Source of the DNA: Verrucomicrobiaceae bacterium
GTDB lineage: Bacteria; Verrucomicrobiota; Verrucomicrobiia; Verrucomicrobiales; Verrucomicrobiaceae
DNA length: 64,000 bases
Assembly: GCA_019694165.1 (NCBI GenBank)
Contig: JAIBCL010000015.1
Coordinates: forward strand, 106,160-170,159
Direction: 5' to 3'
The translations under genes were made by a program, and so were the position numbers. This document shows, piece after piece, positions 8,984 through 18,131 of the stretch. The notes under the pieces are model-generated. The model saw only the letters and a list, made by a program, of their open reading frames with translations, did no database searches and was not told the origin of the DNA. How positions within the stretch are numbered: position 1 is the stretch's first letter; each line of letters begins with the position of its first letter.

Positions 8984-9315
8984 CGCGCCTTCTTTTCATC
9001 TGCTCCCGCAACCATTGGCGCAGTCCGACCGCGGAGGCTGTGTATCGTGATGACCCGCGCTTCGAGGTGCGCAGCGCGGGTGTGAGTGCGTCGGCCCGGC
9101 GGCGCGTGACGCAGAAAATGCTGCGCCGGGCGGATCTGGTGCTCGTCATGGAGCACGAGCACAAGCAGCGGCTGCTTGCCGAATTCTCCGAGGCCGCGGG
9201 CGTCGTGCGCATCGAGGTGCTCGATATTCCCGACGAGTACGGCTTCATGGACCCGGAACTCGTCGAGTTGATTCGCGAGCGCGTCGAGAGCGTGGCGTTC
9301 ACGCTTCACGGTTGA
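8980..9315 (+). CDS. Low-molecular-weight protein tyrosine phosphatase family protein
   Basis: A 111-aa protein with GTG as start, overlapping the gpmI stop (GTGA). The phosphatase loop is CSRNHWRS at residues 8-15, fitting C-X5-R-S with Cys8 as nucleophile and Arg14 for phosphate binding. AEAVY and RSAGVSASAR follow, as in the LMW-PTP fold. The acidic loop that normally supplies the general acid (DP-D/Y) is represented by LDIPDEYGFMDPEL near residue 81. It is shorter than classical 150-aa LMW-PTPs but matches a known compact subgroup. The physiological substrate is unknown. Coupling to gpmI may only reflect compact gene packing. Confidence 0.85.
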   Translation: MTRLLFICSRNHWRSPTAEAVYRDDPRFEVRSAGVSASARRRVTQKMLRRADLVLVMEHEHKQRLLAEFSEAAGVVRIEVLDIPDEYGFMDPELVELIRERVESVAFTLHG

Positions 9316-9374
9316 CAGCCGCGCATTTTCAATGCCTTTGATGGCCCCTCCCGCCAGCCATTTTCCTTTCACGA

Positions 9375-11951
9375 ATGTCCAAGACCCTCATCATCGCCGA
9401 GAAGCCCAGCGTCGCAGCCGATCTCGCCAAGGCACTGGCAAAGGCGCCGGGCATGAAGGCGTTTGCGAAGGAGAAGGACTGGTTTGAAAACGAGACGCAT
9501 GTCATTTCCTCGGCGGTCGGACACCTGCTCGAACTGAAAATGCCGGAGAAGGACGGCAAGAAGATCGGCTGGGGCTGGACGCATCTGCCGATCATGCCGG
9601 GGCAGTTTGAATTGCAGCCCATCGAGTCGAGCGAAGACCGCTTCAAGGTGCTCAAGAGACTGCTCAAGCGCCCGGATGTGACCGGCGTGATCAATGCGTG
9701 CGATGCCGGACGCGAGGGCGAGCTGATCTTTCGTTATCTTTACGAGGCCACGGGATGCAAGAAGCCCGTGCAGCGCCTCTGGATGCAGTCGATGACCCAG
9801 GGCGCGATCCTCGAAGCGTACGCGAAGCTGCGCTCGGACCAGGAGATGCAGCCGCTGGCCGATGCGGCAAAGTGCCGCTCGGAAAGCGACTGGCTCGTGG
9901 GCATCAACGCCACGCGCGCGCTCACGGCGCTGAACTCGCGGCACGGCGGCTTCCGCCTTACGCCGGTGGGGCGCGTGCAGACGCCCACGCTGGCGATTCT
10001 CGCGGAGCGCGAGCGGGCGATTCAGGCGTTCGAGGCGCGGACGTATTTTGAAGTGATCGGCCTCTTTGAAGTGAAGGCGGGCCGCTACAATGGCCGCTGG
10101 ATCGACGAGTCGTTCAAGAAGGACGAGAACGACGAGCACAAGAAGCCCGAGCGCATCTGGGACAAGGCGAAGGCGGACGAGATCGTCGCGCGCTGCGTGG
10201 GCAAGCCGGGCGTGATCGAGCAGACCACGAAGCCCGCGCGCCAGGCGCCGCCGCTGCTCTACGATCTCACCAGCCTGCAGCGCGAGGCGAGCAATCGCTT
10301 CGGCTTCTCCGCGCGCCGCACGCTGCAGATCGCGCAGGCGCTTTACGAGAAGTTCAAGGTGCTCACGTATCCACGAACGGACTCGCGCCACCTGCCGGAG
10401 GACTATCTCGGCACGGTGATCGGCACGATGAAGACTTTCGCCGCGCACAGCGAGAGCAGGCACGATGCGATGCCGCTCGATCTCATCCCGCACGCGGCCA
10501 CGGCGTTGAGCAACAACTGGGTGCGGCCGAACAAGCGCATCTTCGACAATTCGAAGGTGAGTGATCACTTTGCCATCATCCCCACCGGCCAGATTCCGCC
10601 GAAGGAGCTTCCCGAGGCCGAGCAGAAGGTCTTCGACATGGTGACGCGCCGCTTCATCGCCGTGTTCTTCCCGGCGGCGGAGTTTGAAGTCACGACGCGC
10701 ATCACGCGCGTCGGCAATGACGCCTTCAAGAGCGACGGCAAGGTGCTCATCGTCCCCGGCTGGCTCGCGGTCTATGGCAAGAAGGGCATCGAAGAAGCCG
10801 CCGAGCAGGGCGAGAGCGGCGGCAAGATTCTGACCGCCGCGACCGCAGGCGAACACGCGAGCACGCTCGACGTGGAAGTGAACGAGCAGCAGACGAAGCC
10901 GCCGCCGCGCTATTCGGAAGCAACCCTTCTCTCCGCGATGGAAGGCGCCGGCAAGCTCGTCGATGACGAGGAACTCGCCGAAGCGATGAGCGAGCGCGGC
11001 CTCGGCACGCCCGCCACGCGCGCGGCCACCATCGAGGGCCTGATCATGGACAAGTACATCGAGCGCGCGGGCCGTGACCTCGTCGTCTCGAAGAAAGGGC
11101 TCGACATCATCGACCAGATCAGCGCCGTCGGCATCGACGCGCTGCGCTCGCCGGAGATGACCGGTCAGTGGGAGTTCAAGCTGCGCCAGATGGAGCACGC
11201 GAAGCTCGACCGCACGACTTTCATGAAGGAAATCCGCGGTCTCACCACGCAGATCGTGGACAAGACGAAGGCCTTCAACAAGGCGATCAAGGAGCGGGTG
11301 TATCCCGAGCTGGACGTCGTCTGCGGCGTCTGCGGCGGCCGCGGCTTCAAGCAGACCGACGAATTTTTCGGCTGCAAGAATCCCGAGTGCAAACTGCGCG
11401 TGCACAAGCATGTCGCCAGCCGCGAGCTGAGCGACTCGGAAATCCGCACGCTCATTGAAAAGAAGTTCGTCGGCCCGCTCGAAGGCTTCCGCAGCCGCAA
11501 GGGCCAGGATTTCTCCGCGTCGCTCGAGATCAAGGACGACCAGAAGGTCGCCTTCGTCTTCCCGCAGGGCGATCCGAACTCGATGCAGATCGACTGGGAA
11601 ACCGCGCCGGTCATCTGCGAGTGCCCCGTGTGCGCAAAGAAAGGCCGTCAATCGCAAATCCACGACACGCCCGCGGGCTACATCTGCAAGACGAACGCCG
11701 AAAACAAATCCGCCTGCAATGCACGCCTGCCGAAGGAGCTGTGCAAGAAGGAGATCACCGTCGAGAACGCGAGGAAGTTTTTCACCGAAGGCAAGACCGA
11801 CCTCATCGTGAACATGATCTCCAAGCGCGGCCGCCCTTTCTCCGCCTTCCTCAACTGCCACCCCGGCGAGAAGCGCCTCCTGAGCTGGGAGTTCCCGCCG
11901 CGCGAGAAGAAGGCGCCGGGGGCGAAGGGCGGAAAGAAGGCGGCTTCGTGA
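9375..11951 (+). CDS. topB: DNA topoisomerase III (type IA)
   Basis: An 858-aa type IA topoisomerase that relaxes negative supercoils and decatenates DNA through a 5'-phosphotyrosine link. The TOPRIM domain starts at residue 1 (TLIIAEKPSVA with the catalytic Glu9) and holds the metal motif DACDAGREGE at about residues 108-116. The active tyrosine is in LTYPRTDSRHLP (about Tyr332). GRVQTPTLAI and GLGTPATRA(A)TIEGL are conserved core motifs. The C-terminal third has a CxxC...CxxxxC cluster from about residue 650 (CGVCGG...GCKNPEC) and a second cysteine-containing repeat from about 750, probably zinc-binding DNA contacts. TopB-like length and N-terminus separate it from TopA. Confidence 0.95.
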   Translation: MSKTLIIAEKPSVAADLAKALAKAPGMKAFAKEKDWFENETHVISSAVGHLLELKMPEKDGKKIGWGWTHLPIMPGQFELQPIESSEDRFKVLKRLLKRPDVTGVINACDAGREGELIFRYLYEATGCKKPVQRLWMQSMTQGAILEAYAKLRSDQEMQPLADAAKCRSESDWLVGINATRALTALNSRHGGFRLTPVGRVQTPTLAILAERERAIQAFEARTYFEVIGLFEVKAGRYNGRWIDESFKKDENDEHKKPERIWDKAKADEIVARCVGKPGVIEQTTKPARQAPPLLYDLTSLQREASNRFGFSARRTLQIAQALYEKFKVLTYPRTDSRHLPEDYLGTVIGTMKTFAAHSESRHDAMPLDLIPHAATALSNNWVRPNKRIFDNSKVSDHFAIIPTGQIPPKELPEAEQKVFDMVTRRFIAVFFPAAEFEVTTRITRVGNDAFKSDGKVLIVPGWLAVYGKKGIEEAAEQGESGGKILTAATAGEHASTLDVEVNEQQTKPPPRYSEATLLSAMEGAGKLVDDEELAEAMSERGLGTPATRAATIEGLIMDKYIERAGRDLVVSKKGLDIIDQISAVGIDALRSPEMTGQWEFKLRQMEHAKLDRTTFMKEIRGLTTQIVDKTKAFNKAIKERVYPELDVVCGVCGGRGFKQTDEFFGCKNPECKLRVHKHVASRELSDSEIRTLIEKKFVGPLEGFRSRKGQDFSASLEIKDDQKVAFVFPQGDPNSMQIDWETAPVICECPVCAKKGRQSQIHDTPAGYICKTNAENKSACNARLPKELCKKEITVENARKFFTEGKTDLIVNMISKRGRPFSAFLNCHPGEKRLLSWEFPPREKKAPGAKGGKKAAS

Positions 11952-11972
11952 CGGGTAAAATGGCGTCAGGTC

Positions 11973-12518
11973 ATGGATTACAACCCTTACCAACCACCGG
12001 AGGCGCCGATCCTCGCTTCGTCTCCGAACGGTGACGCGGAAGAGATTCGTAAGGCTCACATCAAGCACGAGGCTTCGGTGAAGTCGGTGGGCACGCTCTA
12101 CTTTCTCGCCGGCGCGCTTTGCATCGCAATGGCTGCCGCCAGTTTTCTCGATTCGAAGCCGAACCGGCAGGTCTCTGTCACCCTCGGGGTGGCTGCGTTT
12201 TTTGTGGTGATGGCCGTCGTGCAGTTCTGGATCGCGTATGGCCTGCGGAATCTCAAGCCATCCAGGCGCATCCCTACTGCGATCATGTCAGGCATCGGAC
12301 TTCTGGGGTTTCCCCTCGGTACGGTCATCAATGCCTACATCATGTTTCTCGTGCTCGGCAAAAAGGGGCGGATGGTGCTGTCGGACGAATACAAGCAGAT
12401 CATCGCGCAGACGCCGCACATCAAATACAAGACGTCCATCATCGTGTGGGTGTTCCTCGGCCTGCTGGTGCTGGTTCTCTTGCTCGGCCTGGGAGTGGCG
12501 ATCTTCAGCAAAAGGTGA
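11973..12518 (+). CDS. Small multi-pass membrane protein of unknown function
   Basis: A 181-aa protein with a hydrophilic N-terminus starting MDYNPYQPPEAP, a tyrosine/proline-rich opening common in uncharacterised membrane proteins of this phylum. Four likely membrane helices follow, at about residues 40-57, 65-86, 99-122 and 155-178. No catalytic motif is visible. It starts 21 bp after topB and may be co-transcribed, but no functional link is suggested. I do not recognise a named family. Confidence 0.7.
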   Translation: MDYNPYQPPEAPILASSPNGDAEEIRKAHIKHEASVKSVGTLYFLAGALCIAMAAASFLDSKPNRQVSVTLGVAAFFVVMAVVQFWIAYGLRNLKPSRRIPTAIMSGIGLLGFPLGTVINAYIMFLVLGKKGRMVLSDEYKQIIAQTPHIKYKTSIIVWVFLGLLVLVLLLGLGVAIFSKR

Positions 12519-12627
12519 CCCGGCGCGGCACGGCGGGTGCGTTGGTCTTCGCCGGTCGTGCTGCATTTTATGCGGCCCGCCGGAGTCCGGATGCAATAGA
12601 GGCTTGGTTTCCGCGTTGGGTCTGATC

Positions 12628-13632
12628 ATGCCAGCAGGTCCCATGAACTCGCTCCTCTCCTCCACCACCGGGAAGTCCTTCCACCGTCGCGACATTCTGC
12701 GTGCGCTCAGTTCCTCCGTCGCATTCGCCGCGCTGCCATCATCGCGGGCTGTGACGCCCGCGCCGGGGCGGGACTCGCTGGCGATGCAGTTCTACAAGAG
12801 CCTCACGGATGAGCAGCGCGCGAAAATCGTGCTGCCGCGCAACCACGAAAAGCGCGGGTTCGTGAGCAACTGGTGGTACATCTGCCCCGAGCAACGGCTG
12901 CACACCTTTTACACGAAGGAGCAGCAGGACCTGGTGAAGCAGCTCTTCGAGTCGCTGCACCACCCCGATCATCGTGAGAAGATGACCTGGCAGGTGCAGA
13001 AGGACCTGATGGGGCAGATCAAGAACACGCCCTCCGTCGGCTTCTTCGGCACGCCCGAGGACGAGGACTTCGAGTTCATCTACACGGGTCATCACGTCAC
13101 GCGGCGTTGTTTTGCGCGCAACGACGGCCCTCCGGGCTTCGGCGGCCGGCCGATCTTTTACGGCAATTTTGCCAAGGCATTTCGCGAGGAGAAGGATCAC
13201 GCGGGCAATCCCTTCTGGTATCAGGGGCTGATCTTCAATGAGTTCGTCAGCGCGCTCGACGGCAAACAGCAGGAGAAGATGCTCGCCGCCCGCGAACCGC
13301 GCTCGGAGAAGCCTGCGGAAGTGATCGCGCGCCGGGCCGACGATCTGCCAGGGATAGCCGCCGCCGACCTCACGAAGGACCAGCAGGCGAAGCTGCTCGA
13401 GACGATGCGCCGCATGCTCGTGTGCTTCCGGCCAGGCGATGTGGCCGCCACGATGAAGACCATCGAGCAAAAGAAGATCGTCGAGAAGCTCTTCATCTCA
13501 TGCTACGGCGGCGAGCAGGACATCGGGGGCGACAAGGTGTGGGACACCTGGCAGATCGAAGGGCCTGACATGGTCTGGTACTTCCGCGGCATGCCGCACA
13601 TCCACGGCTACTTCCATCTTGCCGCGGCATAG
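12628..13632 (+). CDS. DUF3500 family exported protein
   Basis: About 334 aa. Starts at 12628 or 12643 are both possible; either gives an N-terminus with a twin-arginine-like FHRRDILRAL followed by a hydrophobic stretch and an Ala-rich cleavage region, suggesting export. The frame extends further upstream but overlaps the membrane protein gene. The C-terminus (WDTWQIEGPDMVWYFRGMPHIHGYFHL) and GGRPIFYGN fit the DUF3500 family, which is common in Planctomycetes, Verrucomicrobia and fungi and has no established activity. The conserved histidines of the PHIHGY tail could bind metal (inference). Confidence 0.75.
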   Translation: MPAGPMNSLLSSTTGKSFHRRDILRALSSSVAFAALPSSRAVTPAPGRDSLAMQFYKSLTDEQRAKIVLPRNHEKRGFVSNWWYICPEQRLHTFYTKEQQDLVKQLFESLHHPDHREKMTWQVQKDLMGQIKNTPSVGFFGTPEDEDFEFIYTGHHVTRRCFARNDGPPGFGGRPIFYGNFAKAFREEKDHAGNPFWYQGLIFNEFVSALDGKQQEKMLAAREPRSEKPAEVIARRADDLPGIAAADLTKDQQAKLLETMRRMLVCFRPGDVAATMKTIEQKKIVEKLFISCYGGEQDIGGDKVWDTWQIEGPDMVWYFRGMPHIHGYFHLAAA

Positions 13633-13737
13633 CCACGCGTGGCATGCGGGCCCGGTCGCGACGGCGGCCGGTCGGCGGGGTGAAATTTCGCCCGCTACAA
13701 ACCGCGCCGTGGCTGCGTTCTTTGGACGCACCACACC

Positions 13738-15000
13738 ATGAACAAGATCATCAGTCCTTTGCTCGCCGCCGTTCTCCCGCTCGCCGCTTCCGCGGCGGAT
13801 GTTTCGTTCAAGAAGATCACGCTCACGCGCGAGTTCTGGGGCGAGGGGGCGCATTTCGCGGATTTCGATGGCGACGGGCAGAATGACATTTGCTGCGGCC
13901 CCTTCATCTGGTGGGGGCCTGAGTTCAAGCTGCGCACCGCCTATTCCGCACCGAAACCGGATCGCGCCAAACCCGTGACCGACGAGCAGTATCTGCCGAA
14001 CTACGAGGCATTCACCAAAGGCGCACAAAAGCCCTACGACGGCGAGAAGGGCTACTCCGACTACTTCCTCATCTACGCGTATGATTTCAACAACGACGGC
14101 AAGCAGGACATCATCGTCTTCTCCTGGCCGGGCGACATCACGGCCTGGTATGAGAACCCAGGCAAGCGCGACGCCGGTGCGTGGAAGCGCCATGTGATCT
14201 TCGACGTGACGGACAATGAATCACCGATGCTCGGCGACCTGAGCGGAGACGGGAAGCCCGAGCTGGTCTGCCACACGGGCGGCCGCCTCGGCTACGCATC
14301 GCTCGACTGGAGCGATACGACGAAGCCCGCCACCTATCACGCGATCAGCAAGCCGGACATCAAGAAGTACTTCCGCTACACGCACGGCTACGGCTTTGGC
14401 GACGTCAATGGCGACGGACGCCCCGACATCCTCGACAAGGAAGGCTGGCGCGAGCAGCCGGCCCCGGCCTCGGAAGAGTGGGTCTTTCATCCGGTGCCGT
14501 TCGCACCCGCCACGATGCCGCACGGCCCTTCCCAGATGCAGGTCTATGACGTGAACGGCGACGGCAAGAACGACGTCATCGCCAGTTGGGATGCGCATGG
14601 CTACGGCCTCGCGTGGAACGAGCAGAAAGCCGACGGCTCCTTTGTCTCGCATCAGCTCATGGGCGAGACGCCCGGGCAGAGCCCGCACGGCGTGAAGTTC
14701 ACGCAGCTTCATGCGACCGACATGGCCGACATCAATGGCGACGGTGTGAAGGACCTCATCACCGGCAAGCGCTTCTGGGCGCACGGTCCGAACAAGGATG
14801 CCGAACCCGGCGCGCCGGCCGTGTTGTATTGGTTTGAGATCAAGCGCGATGGCAAAGGCGGCGCTGACTTCATCCCGCATCAAATCGACGATGACAGCGG
14901 CGTCGGCACTCAGGTTTCCGCCGGTGACGTGAACAAGGACGGCAAGCAGGACGTGATCGTGGGAAACAAGAAGGGCGTGTTTGTTTTCCTGCAGCAGTAG
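13738..15000 (+). CDS. Secreted FG-GAP/VCBS repeat beta-propeller protein
   Basis: A 420-aa protein with a signal peptide (MNKIISPLLAAVLPLAASA). At least seven calcium-binding loops of the form D-x-D/N-x-D-G are seen, among them DFDGDGQNDI, DFNNDGKQDI, DLSGDGKPEL, DVNGDGRPDI, DVNGDGKNDV and DINGDGVKDL, spread along the whole length. This marks an integrin-like FG-GAP/VCBS propeller used extracellularly for binding or structure. No attached catalytic domain is seen. Such stand-alone repeat proteins are frequent in this phylum; the ligand is unknown. Confidence 0.85.
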   Translation: MNKIISPLLAAVLPLAASAADVSFKKITLTREFWGEGAHFADFDGDGQNDICCGPFIWWGPEFKLRTAYSAPKPDRAKPVTDEQYLPNYEAFTKGAQKPYDGEKGYSDYFLIYAYDFNNDGKQDIIVFSWPGDITAWYENPGKRDAGAWKRHVIFDVTDNESPMLGDLSGDGKPELVCHTGGRLGYASLDWSDTTKPATYHAISKPDIKKYFRYTHGYGFGDVNGDGRPDILDKEGWREQPAPASEEWVFHPVPFAPATMPHGPSQMQVYDVNGDGKNDVIASWDAHGYGLAWNEQKADGSFVSHQLMGETPGQSPHGVKFTQLHATDMADINGDGVKDLITGKRFWAHGPNKDAEPGAPAVLYWFEIKRDGKGGADFIPHQIDDDSGVGTQVSAGDVNKDGKQDVIVGNKKGVFVFLQQ

Positions 15001-15184
15001 GTCGCGTCTGCGCCCGTCCCGCAGAGAGGGGGGTGCGTGGTGAGGGCGGGCCGCCCTTGCTGCTTGGCACTGCTTCTTGTGATCAGCGGTCGAGGGAGGG
15101 GTGCCTTCAATGCGGAGTCGCAACCGCAGTGAACTTTGGGTTGCGCGGGCGATGATCGGCTCTTCGTTCGGGGCTTCATCGACC

Positions 15185-16741
15185 ATGACGCGAGTGTGTT
15201 CATCTTCCGGCAGCGCATTGATCGGCGGCATTTTGAGGCTCGCCCGGGCATTGGTGGCCGGGGTGGCTGCGTTCGTGGTGGGGACGGCCTGCCTCGCCCA
15301 GCCTCTCGCGCGTCCGCCGCTGCCCGCGCGGGAGTTCCGCGGCGTGTGGATCGCCACGGTGCATGGGGTGGACTGGCCGAGCGAGCCGGGTCTGCCGGGT
15401 GAAAAGCAAAAGGAACAATTGCGCAAGGCCATCGAGGCTGCCTCGGCGCTGCGCATCAATGCCATCATCTTTCAAGTGCGCCCTGCCGGCGACGCGATGT
15501 ACAAGTCGGCCATCGAGCCATGGTCGCCCTTCCTCACCGGGAAGATGGGCCGGCCGCCGACGCCGGAGTGGGACCCGCTGGAATTCGCCGTGGCCGAGGC
15601 GCACAGGCGGGGCATCGAGATGCACGCGTGGTTCAATCCTTACCGCGCTCTGGCGGGGGACAAACATGCTCCCGGCGGCACCCACATCCGCATCCAGCAT
15701 CCGGAGTGGACGGCACGCTACGGACCGGACGTGTGGACGGACCCCGGAGAGCCGGGCGTGAACGAGCGCACGCGCGCCGTGGTCCTCGACGTGGTCAGGC
15801 GCTACGATGTGGATGGCGTGCATCTGGATGATTACTTCTACCCATATCCGGTGAAAGGGGCGGGCGGGGAGCTGGTCGAGTTTCCCGACGAAAAGACATA
15901 TGCGCGCTACAAGGCCGGTGGCGGCACGCTGGAGCGCAGTGCGTGGCGCCGGCAGAATGTCGATGCGCTGATCCAGGGTGCATACTCCGACATCAAAGGG
16001 GCGAAGCGCTGGGTGAAGTTTGGCATCAGCCCTTTCGGCCTGTGGCGGCCGAATGTGCCCGAAGGCACTGGCGGCGGACTCGATCCCTACGAGGACCTCG
16101 CTGCCGATTCACGCAAGTGGCTGCAGAACGGCTGGGTGGACTACATGGCGCCGCAGCTCTACTGGCCCATCGAGCCGAAGCAGTTGAGCTTCACCACGTT
16201 TTACGACTGGTGGCTCAGCCAGAACACTGCGGGACGGCACATCTTCCCCGGCATGGCGGACCACCGCATCGGCAGCGACCGCGGGCCTGGCGAGATACTC
16301 CGGCAGATCAGCGAGGTGCGCCGGCGCGGGAACATGACGCCGCCCGGTCATCTGCATTTCAGCTTCAGCACGCTCACCAGGGATATTGGCAAGATCGGCA
16401 CTCTCACGCGTCAGCGCGCTTACACGACGCTGGCGCTCCCGCCGGCCACGCCGTGGCTGGGTGAGAGCCGTCTGCCTGTGCCGCTGCTCAAGCCGGCGTT
16501 TGAGAAGGGCAGGGGAAAGTCGGTGAGCTGGACGTTTGTCGATGACCGATATCTATCGCTCGTGCGCTGGTGGGTGGTGCAGGTGGCTTCGGGCGGTCAA
16601 TGGAGCACATTCCAGGTGCTGCCCGCCACGCAGCTCTCGATGCCCTGGCCGGACAAGGCGCAGGCCGTCTCGGTGCGGCCGGCAGGATTTTCCTGGGAAG
16701 TGGGCGAGGCGGCCTACGTCGAGGGTCCGCACACGGGCTGA
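15185..16741 (+). CDS. Secreted glycoside hydrolase family 10-like (GHL10/YngK-type) protein
   Basis: About 518 aa from the start that puts a hydrophobic export segment (about residues 12-34) at the N-terminus; ATG 15152 is an alternative, and the frame continues back to 15101. The GHL10 domain begins at PAREFRGVWIATV and contains VDWPSEPG, INAIIFQVRPAGDA, the active-cleft segment GIEMHAWFNPYR and VDGVHLDDYFYPYP, all typical of this family of (beta/alpha)8 proteins in cell-wall or extracellular polysaccharide turnover. A C-terminal beta-rich region follows. The substrate is not known. It lies between an FG-GAP protein gene and the DUF3570 gene, all on the same strand. Confidence 0.85.
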   Translation: MTRVCSSSGSALIGGILRLARALVAGVAAFVVGTACLAQPLARPPLPAREFRGVWIATVHGVDWPSEPGLPGEKQKEQLRKAIEAASALRINAIIFQVRPAGDAMYKSAIEPWSPFLTGKMGRPPTPEWDPLEFAVAEAHRRGIEMHAWFNPYRALAGDKHAPGGTHIRIQHPEWTARYGPDVWTDPGEPGVNERTRAVVLDVVRRYDVDGVHLDDYFYPYPVKGAGGELVEFPDEKTYARYKAGGGTLERSAWRRQNVDALIQGAYSDIKGAKRWVKFGISPFGLWRPNVPEGTGGGLDPYEDLAADSRKWLQNGWVDYMAPQLYWPIEPKQLSFTTFYDWWLSQNTAGRHIFPGMADHRIGSDRGPGEILRQISEVRRRGNMTPPGHLHFSFSTLTRDIGKIGTLTRQRAYTTLALPPATPWLGESRLPVPLLKPAFEKGRGKSVSWTFVDDRYLSLVRWWVVQVASGGQWSTFQVLPATQLSMPWPDKAQAVSVRPAGFSWEVGEAAYVEGPHTG

Positions 16742-16841
16742 CCTGTACGATTTCTGCTCATTCGTCGTCGTCTTTACGGCATCGCATTTTCTGCTTCCCC
16801 TTCGCTGCGCGAGCCGGTACGATCTGGTCTTGTTAAACAAG

Positions 16842-18131
16842 ATGATGCAACGCGCGATCGCATCAGGAAACACGGTGCCGCTGGCCCTGAGGCCGGCGGT
16901 GCTTGCCATTTGCCTGCTGGTGCTGCCCTTGAGAAAGGGTACGGCGGAGGATCGTGCGGACTTCAAGTTCGGCTACTACCTTGAGGATCATCATCGCACG
17001 GAGGCATACTCCCCGTCGCTCTACATTCAGACGGATTTGGGACCGGACACCATCCTCACGCTCAACAGCGTCTATGACGTGATCTCCGGTGCCACGCCCA
17101 CGGGCGAGCCGATGAAACGCAAGACACGGCAGGTGACCGCGGCGGCCTCTCCGACGGCAGGGCAGACGCAGACTTCCTACGTGGCGGTATCGGGCGCGAG
17201 CGGCCGCACCACTCTGGTGCCGGTGACCACTGCCGTGCCTGCATCCACGGGTGCCACGGCTGCGAGCCAGACCACGTCCGAGGAGTACGGCAAACCTTAC
17301 CTGCCGATGAACGAGTACGAGGACCAGCGCCTCGCGGTGAGTCTCGGCCTGCGACATCGTCATGGTGAGTGGGTGTATGAGGGCGGCGCGGCCTACAGCC
17401 AGGAGTCGGATTATGAATCGGTGGCCGGCAGCTTCATCGTCTCACGCGATTTCAACGAGCGCATGACAACGCTCTCGCTCGGCGCCTCCCTCGCCCACGA
17501 CAGCGTGCGCGACACGCCTACGGGGAACTGGGAGGAGAAGGACTCCTTCGATCTGCAGTTCCAGATCGCCCAGGTGATCGATGCGCGCACGCTTCTGAAA
17601 TTCAGCTACGTGGGCGGTGCCTCGCGCGGCTACCTCGACGACCAGTACAAAATGGTGCTGCTCAACGACACGGTCATCGACGAACAGCGGCCCGACCGGC
17701 GGAACAAGCAGACTGTTTATCTTTCGTTGAACCGGTTTGTCGATCCGCTGAACGCAGCCATCGAGGCCAGCTACCGCTTTTATCACGACACCTTCGGCAT
17801 CGATGCTCACACCTTCGGTCTCGACTGGTATCAGAACCTTGGCCGGAAGTTCATCCTCGTGCCGGGCGTGCGCTACTACGAGCAATCGGCGGCGGACTTC
17901 TACGCGACGAAGTTCACTGGCAGCCCGAAAGCTTACTCGGCCGACTACCGGCTCTCCAAGCTCGGCAGCATCACCTATGGCATGAAGCTCATCTGGAAGG
18001 TGAGTGACAAGTTCTGGGCCGACATCGCCTACGACCGCTACTCGCAGTTCGGCCGCGACGGCGGCGTCACGCCGGGCGAGAGCTACCCGGAGGCAAACAT
18101 CGTCACCCTCGGCTTCAAAGTATGGTTCTAG
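16842..18131 (+). CDS. DUF3570 outer-membrane beta-barrel-like protein with a candidate flavinylation site
   Basis: About 429 aa from the ATG that starts a hydrophobic export signal (about residues 13-30). The rest alternates hydrophobic and polar residues with aromatic-rich turns and ends in Val-Trp-Phe, like an outer-membrane barrel with a terminal Phe. Residues 79-85, DVISGAT, fit the acceptor pattern D-x-x-(S/T)-G-A-T used by ApbE FMN transferases, with Thr85 as the potential attachment residue. The next gene encodes ApbE and the one after it a DUF4266 peptide, the usual partners of DUF3570. A role in extracytoplasmic electron transfer is inferred. The 3' end overlaps the longest possible apbE frame by 10 bases. 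Confidence 0.85.
   Translation: MMQRAIASGNTVPLALRPAVLAICLLVLPLRKGTAEDRADFKFGYYLEDHHRTEAYSPSLYIQTDLGPDTILTLNSVYDVISGATPTGEPMKRKTRQVTAAASPTAGQTQTSYVAVSGASGRTTLVPVTTAVPASTGATAASQTTSEEYGKPYLPMNEYEDQRLAVSLGLRHRHGEWVYEGGAAYSQESDYESVAGSFIVSRDFNERMTTLSLGASLAHDSVRDTPTGNWEEKDSFDLQFQIAQVIDARTLLKFSYVGGASRGYLDDQYKMVLLNDTVIDEQRPDRRNKQTVYLSLNRFVDPLNAAIEASYRFYHDTFGIDAHTFGLDWYQNLGRKFILVPGVRYYEQSAADFYATKFTGSPKAYSADYRLSKLGSITYGMKLIWKVSDKFWADIAYDRYSQFGRDGGVTPGESYPEANIVTLGFKVWF

Noticed and set aside
9312..9342. TTGACA-like promoter upstream of topB
   Set aside because: A TTGACA sequence is followed only by a poor -10 match at an awkward spacing, so it was not listed as a promoter.
9369..12068. Long minus-strand open frame opposite topB
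   Set aside because: topB has clear catalytic motifs on the plus strand. The opposite translation has no recognisable domain and follows the codon-position GC pattern of topB.
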